Source: Chara braunii
Taxonomy: Eukaryota > Streptophyta > Charophyceae > Charales > Characeae
Length of the DNA: 64,000 bases
Direction: 5' to 3'
NCBI GenBank assembly: GCA_003427395.1
Contig: BFEA01000149.1
Location: forward strand, 805,564-869,563
Part shown: piece after piece, positions 53,821-62,415 of the stretch
Layout of the letters: each line of letters opens with the position of its first letter
Position numbering within the stretch: the first letter of the stretch is position 1
Notes under the pieces: generated by a model
Seen by the model: the letters and a program-made list of their open reading frames with translations, nothing else
What the model was told of the DNA's origin: nothing
Database searches by the model: none
Translations under genes and position numbers: made by a program

Positions 53821-53838
53821 TGGCGCCGTTGCCGGGGA
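53821..53838 (+). other. Primer-binding site of Ty3-B (tRNA-Asp)
   Basis: TGGCGCCGTTGCCGGGGA, complementary to the 3' end of plant tRNA-Asp including CCA. This primer is well known from plant Tat/Athila-type Ty3 elements. It is an 18-base match one base after a terminal CA. Confidence 0.9.
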
Positions 53839-54703
53839 AGGCTGCCTCTCGGGACTTCGTTCCGCCTGTAACCGCGGGGATGTGAGAGGATCAGGACAGG
53901 GATGTGACTGGGACAGAGCAGACGGAGGAGGCTAAGCAGTTGGCCAGTGGTCTGAATGCCCAAGTGAGACGTTGGACAGTACGGGCACGAGCAGGCAGAC
54001 GACACCCCCATCGACCTATGATCGACGTTCACCAGTGAGATTGTGATTTCTGCATTTCGTGGTTTCGCTGATTCATGCTTTCTTCTCGTCTTTCATGCAT
54101 TTCATTCCTGTTGCCTTTCTTGTGATCGAGGGACGTCATTCTGATTTTCCCTACCCTTTGGTCAGTCCACCCAGATATTGAGTTTAAGAGAGAGAATTGT
54201 GAGCAGGGGACGACTTGAAGGGACTGAAGGGGAGGGGAGAAGCGCCCCGGATTTTCAAGGAGTTGGGCAAGGACTAGACAGGCTAGTCGATTCTGATGGA
54301 TAGCAGGGGGGATTGATTCACAGCACGAGTCGGGATGTGAGACCATGCCTGAGGTGGGCCGAGTAGAGGCATGGATAGGAGTGAGGATGCACGAGTGAGA
54401 CACCGTCTCCCTATTCCCGTGTGACTTCGGTCCACCCTAAAGCACATGAGTTGGTCGGCTCGTGCTCAGGTCGCGACAGGGAAGGTAGGCCAGTGGCGAT
54501 GGCACATTGATCCGACCTCCTTCTTAACACGAGGGTAGGGAGAGATACGCCAGAGGGCGGTTCTCTTCTAGGCCTGTTGACGTCTTGAAGGGATACAGGG
54601 GTGATCAGAGGAGGCCTGTCGTGGGGGTCTGTGAGCTCAACAGTCTGAGAGTGGCAAAGGGAGAGACATACTGAGAGAGAACCGTTTTTTATTTTGCTTA
54701 GGA
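53839..54703 (+). other. Ty3-B leader, non-coding
   Basis: 865 bases with no ORF of note. It ends in GTTTTTTATTTTGCTTAG followed by GAATGG, which looks like a plant 3' splice acceptor two bases before the first accessory ATG. A spliced subgenomic RNA is therefore possible; the donor is not identified. Confidence 0.5.
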
Positions 54704-55423
54704 ATGGTTTACATCGAATCGGAGTCTCAAGTACATCTCGTTAAACGGAGCGGCTTCTGTAACGTCATTAGTCTTCCTTTGGAACTTCCTTTGGAAGGGT
54801 CGAGCAAGTATAGGCCGTCTGAACAGCGAGGTCTAGTCATACGCGAGGGCATCTTCCTGTGGGTGAGAATTGAGGCGGAGCCTAGAGTATGTGTTAGAAG
54901 GGACAGGGCTAGCGAATCTCTTCGCGCAGAAGTGAACGTTAGACTATATCTCTCAGAGGAGGAGTGGAGGTATCTAGTAAAAGAGACTGCCCGTCGTTGT
55001 CACACTCTCTTATGCCTGACATCATTAGCACGTAGATTCGGTGCGAGAGTGTTCAGTGAGTTTGTGGAGAGGAGTGGAGCCGACTCGGTAGCCTTCTACA
55101 CGGTGCGTTTTGCGTACGACTGGGATCTCCCTAGAGCTACGTCTGTCAGAGCGGTTATCGTTCCTAAATTCCTCACAGGAGTAGTCTTTGGCGATGAGGA
55201 GAGACATCAGAGGCTACTCGCTGTAGTGCAGAGGGCAACACAGCTTAGGATAACTGCCGTTGAGCTAGCCTGGTTACTTACTTACTGTCTAGACCGAGCG
55301 ATTCCCACACGTAGACAGTTGCGCAGAGTCGTGTACAGGGTCAGAGATGAGGTAAGGAGAGCGGAGACAAGTGGGGAGATAGACAGGGGTAGGATTTTAG
55401 ACGGGAGCTCCGCGGACGACTAG
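54704..55423 (+). CDS. Ty3-B accessory ORF 1, unknown (239 aa)
   Basis: ATG at 54,704, uninterrupted to TAG at 55,421-55,423, directly followed by the next ATG (TAGATG). Charged, soluble, no signal peptide. Residues about 60-110 contain L-x-L-S-E-E-E-W. The C-terminal half reads VAFYTVRF, then VRAVIVPKF, then VVFGDEERHQRLLAVVQRA. This order (strand, V-R-x-V-x-x-x-P, F-G, Q-R-L-x-x-V-V) resembles the small repeated A-type proteins downstream (e.g. 57,284), suggesting a fused A-like domain. That is my reading by eye only. No known family recognised. Confidence 0.6.
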   Translation: MVYIESESQVHLVKRSGFCNVISLPLELPLEGSSKYRPSEQRGLVIREGIFLWVRIEAEPRVCVRRDRASESLRAEVNVRLYLSEEEWRYLVKETARRCHTLLCLTSLARRFGARVFSEFVERSGADSVAFYTVRFAYDWDLPRATSVRAVIVPKFLTGVVFGDEERHQRLLAVVQRATQLRITAVELAWLLTYCLDRAIPTRRQLRRVVYRVRDEVRRAETSGEIDRGRILDGSSADD

Positions 55424-56551
55424 ATGTCTCACGACGAGATAGAGCACCCAGTTGAGCTTTGCCACTTCGACTATAGGGAACCCGAGTTCATTGGAGAAGA
55501 TTGGGTGGAATTTACCTTACCCGGGCAAGCTGTCAGGCGAGGATATCTGGATATAGTAGATAAGGAGTGGAGATCTATCCTGTTGAGGCCGGGGGTCTGG
55601 TTGCTGGTCGCGCCCCAGGTAGGGTGTGAGTTCGACAGGAGAGGCAGGCTAATAGAAGAATCCCTGGAATTNGCGGTCAGAGGTTTCCTCTACTATCAGT
55701 CTTCCNTTCTAGCGGACATAGTTTTCCAAGCCGTAGAACAAACTCGGTGGGATCCGGTCTTAGGGGTAATTCCGAGTCTCGACTCTCACACTTGGGCAGA
55801 CGAGGTAACAGCGTGACGCATACTGCAGGAAGTGGTGGACAAGCTAAGGGGGAAGGAACGCTGCTACGACAGGGACTATAGGTCGGTAGTAGTCTCGTTT
55901 CGACTGGCTAGAGAAGGGTTCTTGCCCCAACCCGAACAAGCCTTGAGGCTGCCCGTCCCGGGTTTTGTCTTGGAAGACTTTCTAGGGGGGCTTGGCCGCC
56001 TTATTGAGGTCTACCGAGCCTTCCTCGAGATGAGAAACCTTTTGAGGAACAGTGACGAAGATCACGCCTACTACGCGCTCTGGAAGGAAGGGCCCAGGTT
56101 CGGGGAGTCGGCTTTAGAATTGGTAGAGCTAATTAGGGCTATTTCACCTAGAGGTCTCAGAGAGGCACCGAGGTTTGATCAACCGGCCGAGTTCTGGACT
56201 GCTTTGGATAGAGCCCTGAGGGAGCCGCCGAGCCACCTAGCTGGTATAGCTGAGTTATACGGGACTCCTGGATACGACTCGTCGGTTAGGGAAGGGTCAC
56301 TCATTGGGTTCTTCGAACTCCGGACATACTACGAAGGGACAGAGGCAGTAAACGACGAGGACATAGAGTACGGGGAAGAAGATTGGGATCTACCCGAGTG
56401 AGAACGGTTAAGGGACGACGACCGTGAAGAGTGGGAAGACGCCGCAGATTTTCCTGAGGAAAGGGTGGGGTACTCTAGGAGCGCTACCGAAATAGAAGAT
56501 TATGTCGAGGGACGATGGCCACGACTGGGGGTCCGGATGAGCCTAGAGTGA
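55424..56551 (+). pseudogene. Ty3-B accessory ORF 2 with acidic C-terminus (about 375 codons, two TGAs)
   Basis: The ATG abuts the preceding stop. One frame runs to 56,551 interrupted only by TGA at 55,814-55,816 and 56,399-56,401. N-terminal part: GVWLLVAPQVGCEFDRRGRL. Middle: RLPVPGFVLEDFLGGLGRLI then FLEMRNLLRNS. C-terminal part: a strongly acidic stretch (DEDIEYGEEDWDLPE, then D-D-D-R-E-E-W-E-D). Similar in length and in its acidic end to accessory ORF 2 of Ty3-A (7,480-8,592), though I cannot align the rest. Family and function unknown. Confidence 0.55.
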
Positions 56552-56573
56552 CCTCGGTGATAGGGAATGAAAA

Positions 56574-56876
56574 ATGTCAGGTTATTGCCCTAGGGTCACA
56601 GCGGCCCTAGACGCCTTAGTCCCTATTACTAGCGGGGGGGCATTCCCTTACAAAATAGAAAGTTGTATATCGCTGGAGGAACGCCACGCTCCTAGGAAAG
56701 CCTATGTCCTTGTGGTAAAACACCTTGATACAGGGGAGTACGACATTAGGCCCTATATACCTCTATTGAGAGAGAGGGGAACTGATCGAGAGTCGCTTAG
56801 AAACTGGATTAAAAGCGTCATCAGCCAGGAAAGCAAGGAATTAGAAAGGAGAGGGGAGAAAGTAATCAGTGGCTAA
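56574..56876 (+). CDS. Ty3-B accessory protein, A-type copy 1 (100 aa)
   Basis: ATG at 56,574, intact. Features: G-x-F-P-Y-K-I-E near residue 24, a hydrophobic strand KAYVLVVKHLD, DIRPYIPL, then an amphipathic helix NWIKSVISQESKELERR. The sequence order FPY[KE][IV]E, Y-V-x-x-x-x-x-x, D-[IV]-x-x-Y-[IL]-P, W-x-x-x-[IV], E-x-x-x-L is shared with 57,284-57,796 and with the decayed copy at 58,180-58,638. It therefore belongs to a small family expanded inside this element. Function unknown. Confidence 0.55.
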   Translation: MSGYCPRVTAALDALVPITSGGAFPYKIESCISLEERHAPRKAYVLVVKHLDTGEYDIRPYIPLLRERGTDRESLRNWIKSVISQESKELERRGEKVISG

Positions 56877-56995
56877 TCACCGGTCCTATACTATGGGGTT
56901 CCAGAACCTAGTCTACCTGACAGTTTTACTGACGGCAAGAACTAGGAGCCTTTAATTAATATGGCGCTCAGAGCAAGGAGTTGGGGTCAGTAAGG

Positions 56996-57265
56996 ATGTC
57001 GGGTCTTAGGGAACAATTCTCCTTCAGGGCTATCGTGGAAGAGAGAATGGTAAAAGTTGAGGGCACCCTCCGAATTCCTGATATAGATCTCTTTGGGTTT
57101 GAAGAGCTTGAACTCATACAACCTTATTTGGATCGTATGAGGGAGTCGACTTTGAGGATAATTACCAACCAAACCGAAATCAGTTATCTACTGAAGGTGG
57201 AACGACTAGGGACCTCTGGGAGAAAATACTATCGTCTGGTCAGGGAACGAACCCGGTTGTGTTAG
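56996..57265 (+). CDS. Ty3-B accessory protein, B-type copy 1 (89 aa)
   Basis: Start ATG 56,996 (MSGLREQF) preferred over upstream non-ATG codons of the open frame. Reads FSFRAIVEERMVKVEGTLRI, then PDIDLFGFEELELIQPYLDR, then TLRIITNQTEISYLLKVERL: two strands, a helix and two strands. A second protein of similar size and layout lies at 58,619-58,894, again directly after an A-type ORF. No family recognised. Confidence 0.5.
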   Translation: MSGLREQFSFRAIVEERMVKVEGTLRIPDIDLFGFEELELIQPYLDRMRESTLRIITNQTEISYLLKVERLGTSGRKYYRLVRERTRLC

Positions 57266-57283
57266 GCGGGTGTGGCCAAAACA

Positions 57284-57796
57284 ATGTTGGGTCATGAACG
57301 AGTAAGGCATAAGAAGTCTGCAGAGAAACTTGAAGAGTGGGATAACAAGATCATCGCTGGGAACCGACCGCCGAAAGAGAAGTTTGATACGGTGTGCGCA
57401 TCCTTGAGTACCCTAGGAAGAAGGGAGGAGTTTCCGTATGAGGTGGAGGCCTATGAGATGGTCGACAGCGCATGGGAGCTAAGCCGACTCTATGTTATGA
57501 CTGCGCGCTTCCTAGGGACTGAGGTAAGAGACGTAGGCATTTACTTACCAACGGAGATGTCGAAAGATTTAGTGTACGGACCTTGCTGGCAAAGAGTGAG
57601 AGAAGTGGTAGAGGTCGAGAAGGATAGGCTCCTTTCCTTAAAGAAAGAAGTCGCTTGGAGTACCGAAATCAGGGTCTTTGAAGACTTGCCTAGACTGCGG
57701 ATTCCTTACGGAGCGTTGATAGGCATCGGTCGAGGTCTAATAATTGATTTCATAAACCGGCACCATAAACCGAATGGCCAGAGGGAACGAGAATAG
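57284..57796 (+). CDS. Ty3-B accessory protein, A-type copy 2 (171 aa)
   Basis: ATG 57,284 (MLGHERVRHKK); a GTG 12 bases upstream is also in frame. Basic N-terminal extension, then EEFPYEVEAYEMV, LYVMTARFLG, VRDVGIYLPTEM, CWQRVREVVEVEKDRLLSL, VAWSTEIRVFED and a hydrophobic C-terminus ALIGIGRGLIIDF. It is the best-preserved of the A family and matches 58,180-58,638 motif by motif. It overlaps the next ORF by 23 bases. Function unknown. Confidence 0.6.
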   Translation: MLGHERVRHKKSAEKLEEWDNKIIAGNRPPKEKFDTVCASLSTLGRREEFPYEVEAYEMVDSAWELSRLYVMTARFLGTEVRDVGIYLPTEMSKDLVYGPCWQRVREVVEVEKDRLLSLKKEVAWSTEIRVFEDLPRLRIPYGALIGIGRGLIIDFINRHHKPNGQRERE

Positions 57797-58103
57797 CCAG
57801 CCTGGGGGCGATATAACAAGTGAACTAAGACAGCGTGACCATGATAGGTGGAGGTCCCAAGAGTTGCTCAGCCTTTTGACGGAATGGACCCAAGAGGACT
57901 TGCGTACTCTAGGCACGACAATCTGTAGAAGAGTTCGATCTGATGAAACAGGGTTGATAGAGATTAAGAGAGGAGCCTTTTGCCTATGAGATCAAGAAGG
58001 GGAACTCTACCTTGACACATGCCTGTTCGGAATAGAAGGTGAGCACGAGATAAGAGATGACAGAGGAAAATTGATTGGAATCATGAGGGCAGTGAAGGAT
58101 TAG
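57774..58103 (+). pseudogene. Ty3-B accessory ORF, small, one TGA (about 109 codons)
   Basis: ATG 57,774 lies inside the end of the previous ORF (other frame). The first part (LLSLLTEWTQEDLRTLGTTI) ends at TGA 57,987-57,989. The same frame continues (GELYLDTCLFGIEG, then RGKLIGIMRAVKD) to TAG at 58,101-58,103. It could be a decayed B-type partner of the preceding A-type ORF; the similarity is too weak to claim. Confidence 0.4.
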
Positions 58104-58179
58104 TGCAAGGGAGACTAAGAGAGAGAAAGCTTCCAAGATCAAGAGCAGGATTAGGAGCCATGGAAGTTGACCAAGGATG

Positions 58180-58638
58180 AGGAGATGTAGGAGGCTAGAG
58201 GAGGGGAAGTTGAGGAAGTTGGTCCGTTCCCTTAACTCTATATCGAAGAGAGCAGTGATCCCATATGAGATCGTGAGATAAGAAGGTCTAAAGAGTCAAG
58301 GATGGGGGATTGATGGTATGTATGTCATCACCTACTACTTCATCAACCTTGATGAGTATGATGTGGGAATATACGTGCCGCAACATAGGTTTAAGGAAGA
58401 CGAAAAAGATCGTTGTTGGCAACGGGCCTTGAACATAGTGCATGACGAGAAGAGAAGACTCCAACAATTAAGGGCGAATTTCTCGTGGAGTACCTACGTT
58501 AGGCCTTTCATTAGAATACCGTCGCCACCAGTTGAAGGGCTTACGCTCGCTAACAATGAATGGTCGGTCGTAATAAACCTCGTATGGAAAGTGAAGGGGG
58601 CACAAGACAAACTCAAAAATGTCGGGAACAGTAACTGA
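58180..58638 (+). pseudogene. Ty3-B accessory protein, A-type copy 3, broken
   Basis: The frame carrying similarity begins before 58,200 (R-R-L-E-E-G-K-L-R-K-L) and reads AVIPYEIVR, then TAA (58,279-58,281), then MYVITYYFINLDEYDVGIYV-P, RCWQRALNIVHDEKRRLQQL, FSWSTYVRPF and WSVVINLVWK. Compare copy 2: PYEVEAYE, LYVMTARF, DVGIYLP, CWQRVREVVEVEKDRL, AWSTEIRVF. The intact remainder starts at ATG 58,318. Its end overlaps the start of the B-type ORF at 58,619. Confidence 0.6.
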
Positions 58639-58894
58639 TGAAGAGGAAGTGAATCGGGTATCCTTCGCAGGGACTATAACTTCGATTATTCGGATCCGAA
58701 CCTCTAGAGCATTAGACACATTAGATTGTCGACGATTGGCACAAGCAGCTATACAGCGTGAAAGACCAAGGGCACTAGCACAAGTTAGAACAGAGAATCG
58801 CATAGTCTACAATGTGATGATATGGGCCGAGGGATGGATGAAGTGCGAGATAGAGAAGGAAGAGACAATTCGAGAAGCACGAACACACGTGTAA
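58619..58894 (+). CDS. Ty3-B accessory protein, B-type copy 2 (91 aa)
   Basis: ATG 58,619, overlapping the preceding ORF by 20 bases in another frame. Reads VSFAGTITSIIRIRTSRALD, then CRRLAQAAIQRERPRALAQV, then RIVYNVMIWAEGW. Same position relative to an A-type ORF, same size and same strand-helix-strand layout as 56,996-57,265, but few identical residues. Unknown function. Confidence 0.45.
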   Translation: MSGTVTDEEEVNRVSFAGTITSIIRIRTSRALDTLDCRRLAQAAIQRERPRALAQVRTENRIVYNVMIWAEGWMKCEIEKEETIREARTHV

Positions 58895-59163
58895 GGGGAA
58901 GACATCTGAAAATTTATGTCATCCTAAAAATATACTTAGACCCAATTGAGAGGAAGGTTGAAGAGTCGCTAGCAAAATACCACGAATGGCGTGGCTCTAC
59001 GGACGAAGCCGGTTTAAATAAACTGGAAAAAAACGTCGAACGTCTTGTCGCAATCTATAGAGAGGAACTTGAAAGAGAGAACATTATAGGATGGCGAAAT
59101 GACTTCATTGCCAGACTCCTGAAGCAAGACCGAGAAGACACTAACAAACAAAAGAATGGCTAA
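58822..59163 (+). CDS. Ty3-B accessory ORF, helical, unknown (113 aa or shorter)
   Basis: Overlaps the previous ORF by 73 bases. The credible part begins about 58,905 (HLKIYVILKIYLDPIERKVE) and is then helical and charged: LNKLEKNVERLVAIYREELE then FIARLLKQ. The real start is unclear: ATG at 58,822 or 58,834, or entry from the preceding frame. Predicted coiled-coil-like; no family. Confidence 0.4.
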   Translation: MGRGMDEVRDREGRDNSRSTNTRVRGRHLKIYVILKIYLDPIERKVEESLAKYHEWRGSTDEAGLNKLEKNVERLVAIYREELERENIIGWRNDFIARLLKQDREDTNKQKNG

Positions 59164-59663
59164 TGTCGAACCTAGAAGGCAAAAATTTAGTATCTCAAGC
59201 AGAGCAGAAAGAGAAGGGTTGTTAGTTGAGTCCTAGTGGAAGCAGTACATAATGAGCAATTAAGCCAAGAAGAGGAAACCGAGTGCGCCACAAAAGCAGT
59301 AATAGAAGTCACGAAGTGTGTCGTCTGGAAAGCTGCAGGAGAGCTCGTTCTCGTAAGAATACAAATCCTCACTGTCAACCCTAGCGGACAAACAATCCCA
59401 CGCACCTGGAGAGAGACGATAGCCACATCTGTAGAAAAATTGAAAGAGGACGCTCGAGCTCTAGGAGAACTCGCCAACGTAATAGTTGATGGAATATCCT
59501 TAAATACGTTGGAGGCAAACTCACGCTACCTACAAACCGCTTTAGCTATCGCCTTAGTCATCAAAGCTTAAGGAAAAGAAGAGGACTTCAACACATTACA
59601 AGAGCTACTAGAAGAATCGACAGAAAGAGTTAAAGTCGCATTGGATCAACTTCTGGAAGAGTG
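59156..59663 (+). pseudogene. Last accessory ORF before gag, broken
   Basis: ATG 59,156 (MANVEPRRQK) overlaps the end of the preceding ORF and stops at TAG 59,234. The neighbouring frame then reads CVVWKAAGELVLVRIQILTV, TIPRTWRETIATSVEKLKED and LEANSRYLQTALAIALVIKA. It has TAA at 59,569 and continues to TGA at 59,661-59,663. The I-P...W...V-x-K-L pattern is faintly A-type. It ends 10 bases before the gag ATG. Confidence 0.4.
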
Positions 59664-59673
59664 AGGGAAAAAT

Positions 59674-62415
59674 ATGGATGTGGAAGGAGTCTATCTATCC
59701 TCGATAGGCGGCGAAGTCAAAACACAAAAATCAAGGACAAGTACCCCAATTAGGAAAATGACAACTGATGTTACAAAGGACGCCGAAAAATTGAGGAAGA
59801 CCCTAAAAGAGTTAGAAACTACAGCCACAGAACTTGAGGAACGCACTTCCAAGAGCGAAGGGTGGAGGAAAGACGTTCTAATCAGGAATGGAGTAGCCCG
59901 ATTTTTGGATCCCGGTACAAGGGAACCATATAGAGAAACCCCGAGCCAGCGTAACAAAATGGCATATGCACCAGGCTCCGACGTATCCCCCTTCCTGGGA
60001 GCACAAACTTTCCAATTACCGACACTGTCCGGAATCCAAACAATCTTCACAAGGAAGAATGTTTCAGAATTTTTAGACAACTGGGAGGTACTGGGGATGA
60101 GAGCGGAATGGAGCGATCAAGAGATGATTATAAATCTACTCCACCACACAGCTCCCAAGATAGATCGCGAAGTCGGAGAAGTCATTCCGGATAGTTGGCG
60201 TTGGCAAATATTCAGAGAAAGGATTACAAGAATCTTCGCATGGGATGAAACATCCTATTCAATTGAAGATCTAAAAGAAATAAAAAAACAGGAGGACGAG
60301 AGTCTAGTACCGTTCGCAAGGAGATATGAGAAGGCTTCGAACCCTCTAGTAGAAGGTGGATTTATGGGCGAAATAGAAAGGTGCGAAATATTCCTAGGAT
60401 TTCTGTATCGAGAAAAGCGAGACAAGATTATGAGGGATCTCCCCTCTAAGGTAACGTTCAGCCAAGTCAAAGCTTTAACCCATGACACCGAAGGCCAAAG
60501 CGCGAAAGCACACCTCGCGAGGGTTCTTGACAACCTAGGAAAAGGCGTAACTACAGAAAAAGGAGGAGGAAAATCGCAATTCGAGGACAGGAGACCCAGA
60601 ACCGAAGGAAGGGACATCTACGCGAGCTCACCTAGAAGAGCGAACACAGCCAAAAACGAGGGCGAATGGAGGAAAGGAAACAGGAGTGACTGGAAAAGAA
60701 ACGACGCGGAATGGGAAACCTCCAAGTGGTCAAATACAAAGGATAACAGGTGGAAGCCAAAAGATGAGATAAAAGCAAAAAGACCAGACAAACGAGAAGA
60801 GCAGATGGCAAGACAGATAGAAGTACTAAGGGCGGCAGTAGAGAGATTGCAAACTAATAACCAGAGAAAGGAGGAAACCCCTGTCCGGACCACGCGCGAC
60901 AAAACCGACCGGACCACGCGCGACAAAACCGACAGCCCAAAGCGAACGTGGAATGATAAAGCATGTATATACTATGGAGATGAAGACCACCGCAAAAGAG
61001 ATTGCCAAGCAATGTTAGACTCACTAAAAGGGGGCATCATTGAACTCGGCGATCGAAAATACGTCATCTGGGCTAATGAAGGCAAACCGGTACCCTTTCT
61101 GCCATCGATGAAGATTAATGTGGATATCCGCAGGAGAAGGATGAATGAAGCAAAAGGCAAGCAATCTAAGGATCAATTACCAGCCAAGCTCTCCCGAGTA
61201 ACCTTCGAGGATGATTTTGACGAACAAATAGAAAGCCCAGGCATAAGAATTTCATCCATTAAGTTTGAAGAGACGGAAAATAACGCAGAAGTCTACGTAC
61301 GCACCCAAGGCATCGGCGAGGTCGGCGAGTCAAGCGGCACAAAGAAAGAGGATCAAGATCAACCTATGACAGACGATCAAATTGAGTCGCCCAAGTCACC
61401 ACAATCCCCTAGAAAACGAGCAGCCAAGAAGTTTCACCTTAAAAACTCGCTAGACGAAGTCGATTTACAAGAACCTTTAAGAAGGGTCATGGATATGTCA
61501 ATCCCTATCACCCTCAAGGAATTCATAGCAGGCTGTGGCCCTGCAAGGGATGAATTAATAGGCATGATGAAAAAAACTAAAGTACCGCTACAAGATACAA
61601 TTTCTGGACAACAGAAGGAGGAGGTGAAAACCTCAGTCCTAATGGCACTAACCGAACGAGACAAACGAGTACAAACAAGCGAAGGCGGAAGGAACTTCTT
61701 TTACGTCCTTGCCAGTGGAAAGTTCAATGTCACAGTCAATGGCATAGGGATCGAGGCTATAGTCGACGACGGGTCTGAGTCCACCGTATGTGAGGACAAG
61801 GTGGCCAGAAACCTTGGCTTAGAAGTAGACAGAAGTGTAGCTATGACTATGATATCCGCTAACAAACTCAAGCAACCTGCGCTCGGAGTAGGCCACAAAG
61901 CCAAGATTGTAGTCGCGATAGTTGAGGTCACTATGCCCGTCTTTACAGCTGAGAATGAGAACTGTTCATCAGAAATAATTCTTGGAAGAACATAGTTGAC
62001 ACGGGTCAACGCCACCACCGAAAATAAGCGGGACGGAAGTCAGACAGTTACCATAGACGGACCTCAAGGTAGCAGGCTTACCCTGAAGACCGTGAACGAA
62101 TTTGACAACCGTCACAAGATTTCATTGCAAAATAGAGGACGACTGGACACAAGAAGTTGCCAAATGATATCTGAAGACCTTACACTAGGACCACATAAAG
62201 TGAGAGGAAAAAAAATTGACGTCGAGGACCTCGAAACTAAGTACGTGGTGGACGGAACAGTCTATGAGAAAGAGGCTGACGACGAGGAATTCGGTGAATG
62301 TATAAACCTTTCTTTTTTGGAGGAATTCCCCCACACGGCGGGGGAACGAGATACAAAACTGTGGCCCAAAAAGTCAAGCCAGCCGCGGTCAGTCGTGATA
62401 GGACCGGGGAAATAG
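59674..62415 (+). pseudogene. gag-pro: gag-pro of Ty3-B
   Basis: ATG 59,674, first 773 codons uninterrupted. A coiled N-terminus (TKDAEKLRKTLKELETTATE), then a capsid-like region (FLDNWEVLGMRAEWSDQEMI, then IFRERITRIF, then SLVPFARRYEKAS, then F-L-G-F-L-Y). Then a basic, Arg/Lys-rich stretch with a repeated TTRDKTDR and the knuckle C-I-Y-Y-G-x3-H-x4-C, whose second Cys has become Tyr (one G to A change). An acidic linker follows, then a protease-like box AIVDDGSESTV (usual D-[ST]-G) and EIILGRT. TAG at 61,993-61,995 falls where Trp is usual. The frame then runs on to 62,415 past a -1 frameshift signal. Confidence 0.85.
62313..62346 (+). promoter_or_regulatory. Programmed -1 ribosomal frameshift signal (gag-pro to pol)
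   Basis: Slippery heptamer T-TTT-TTG at 62,313-62,319, in the correct register (zero-frame codons TCT TTT TTG). A 6-base spacer GAGGAA follows, then a perfect stem TTCCCCC (62,326-62,332) / GGGGGAA (62,340-62,346) with a 7-base loop. Slipping back one base leads into the frame that carries pol, which is open from here to 62,681. Confidence 0.75.

Noticed and set aside
54704-59663. Bacterial operon or plasmid segment
   Set aside because: No consistent Shine-Dalgarno spacing, and the block is framed by a plant-type retroelement primer site and gag on the same strand.
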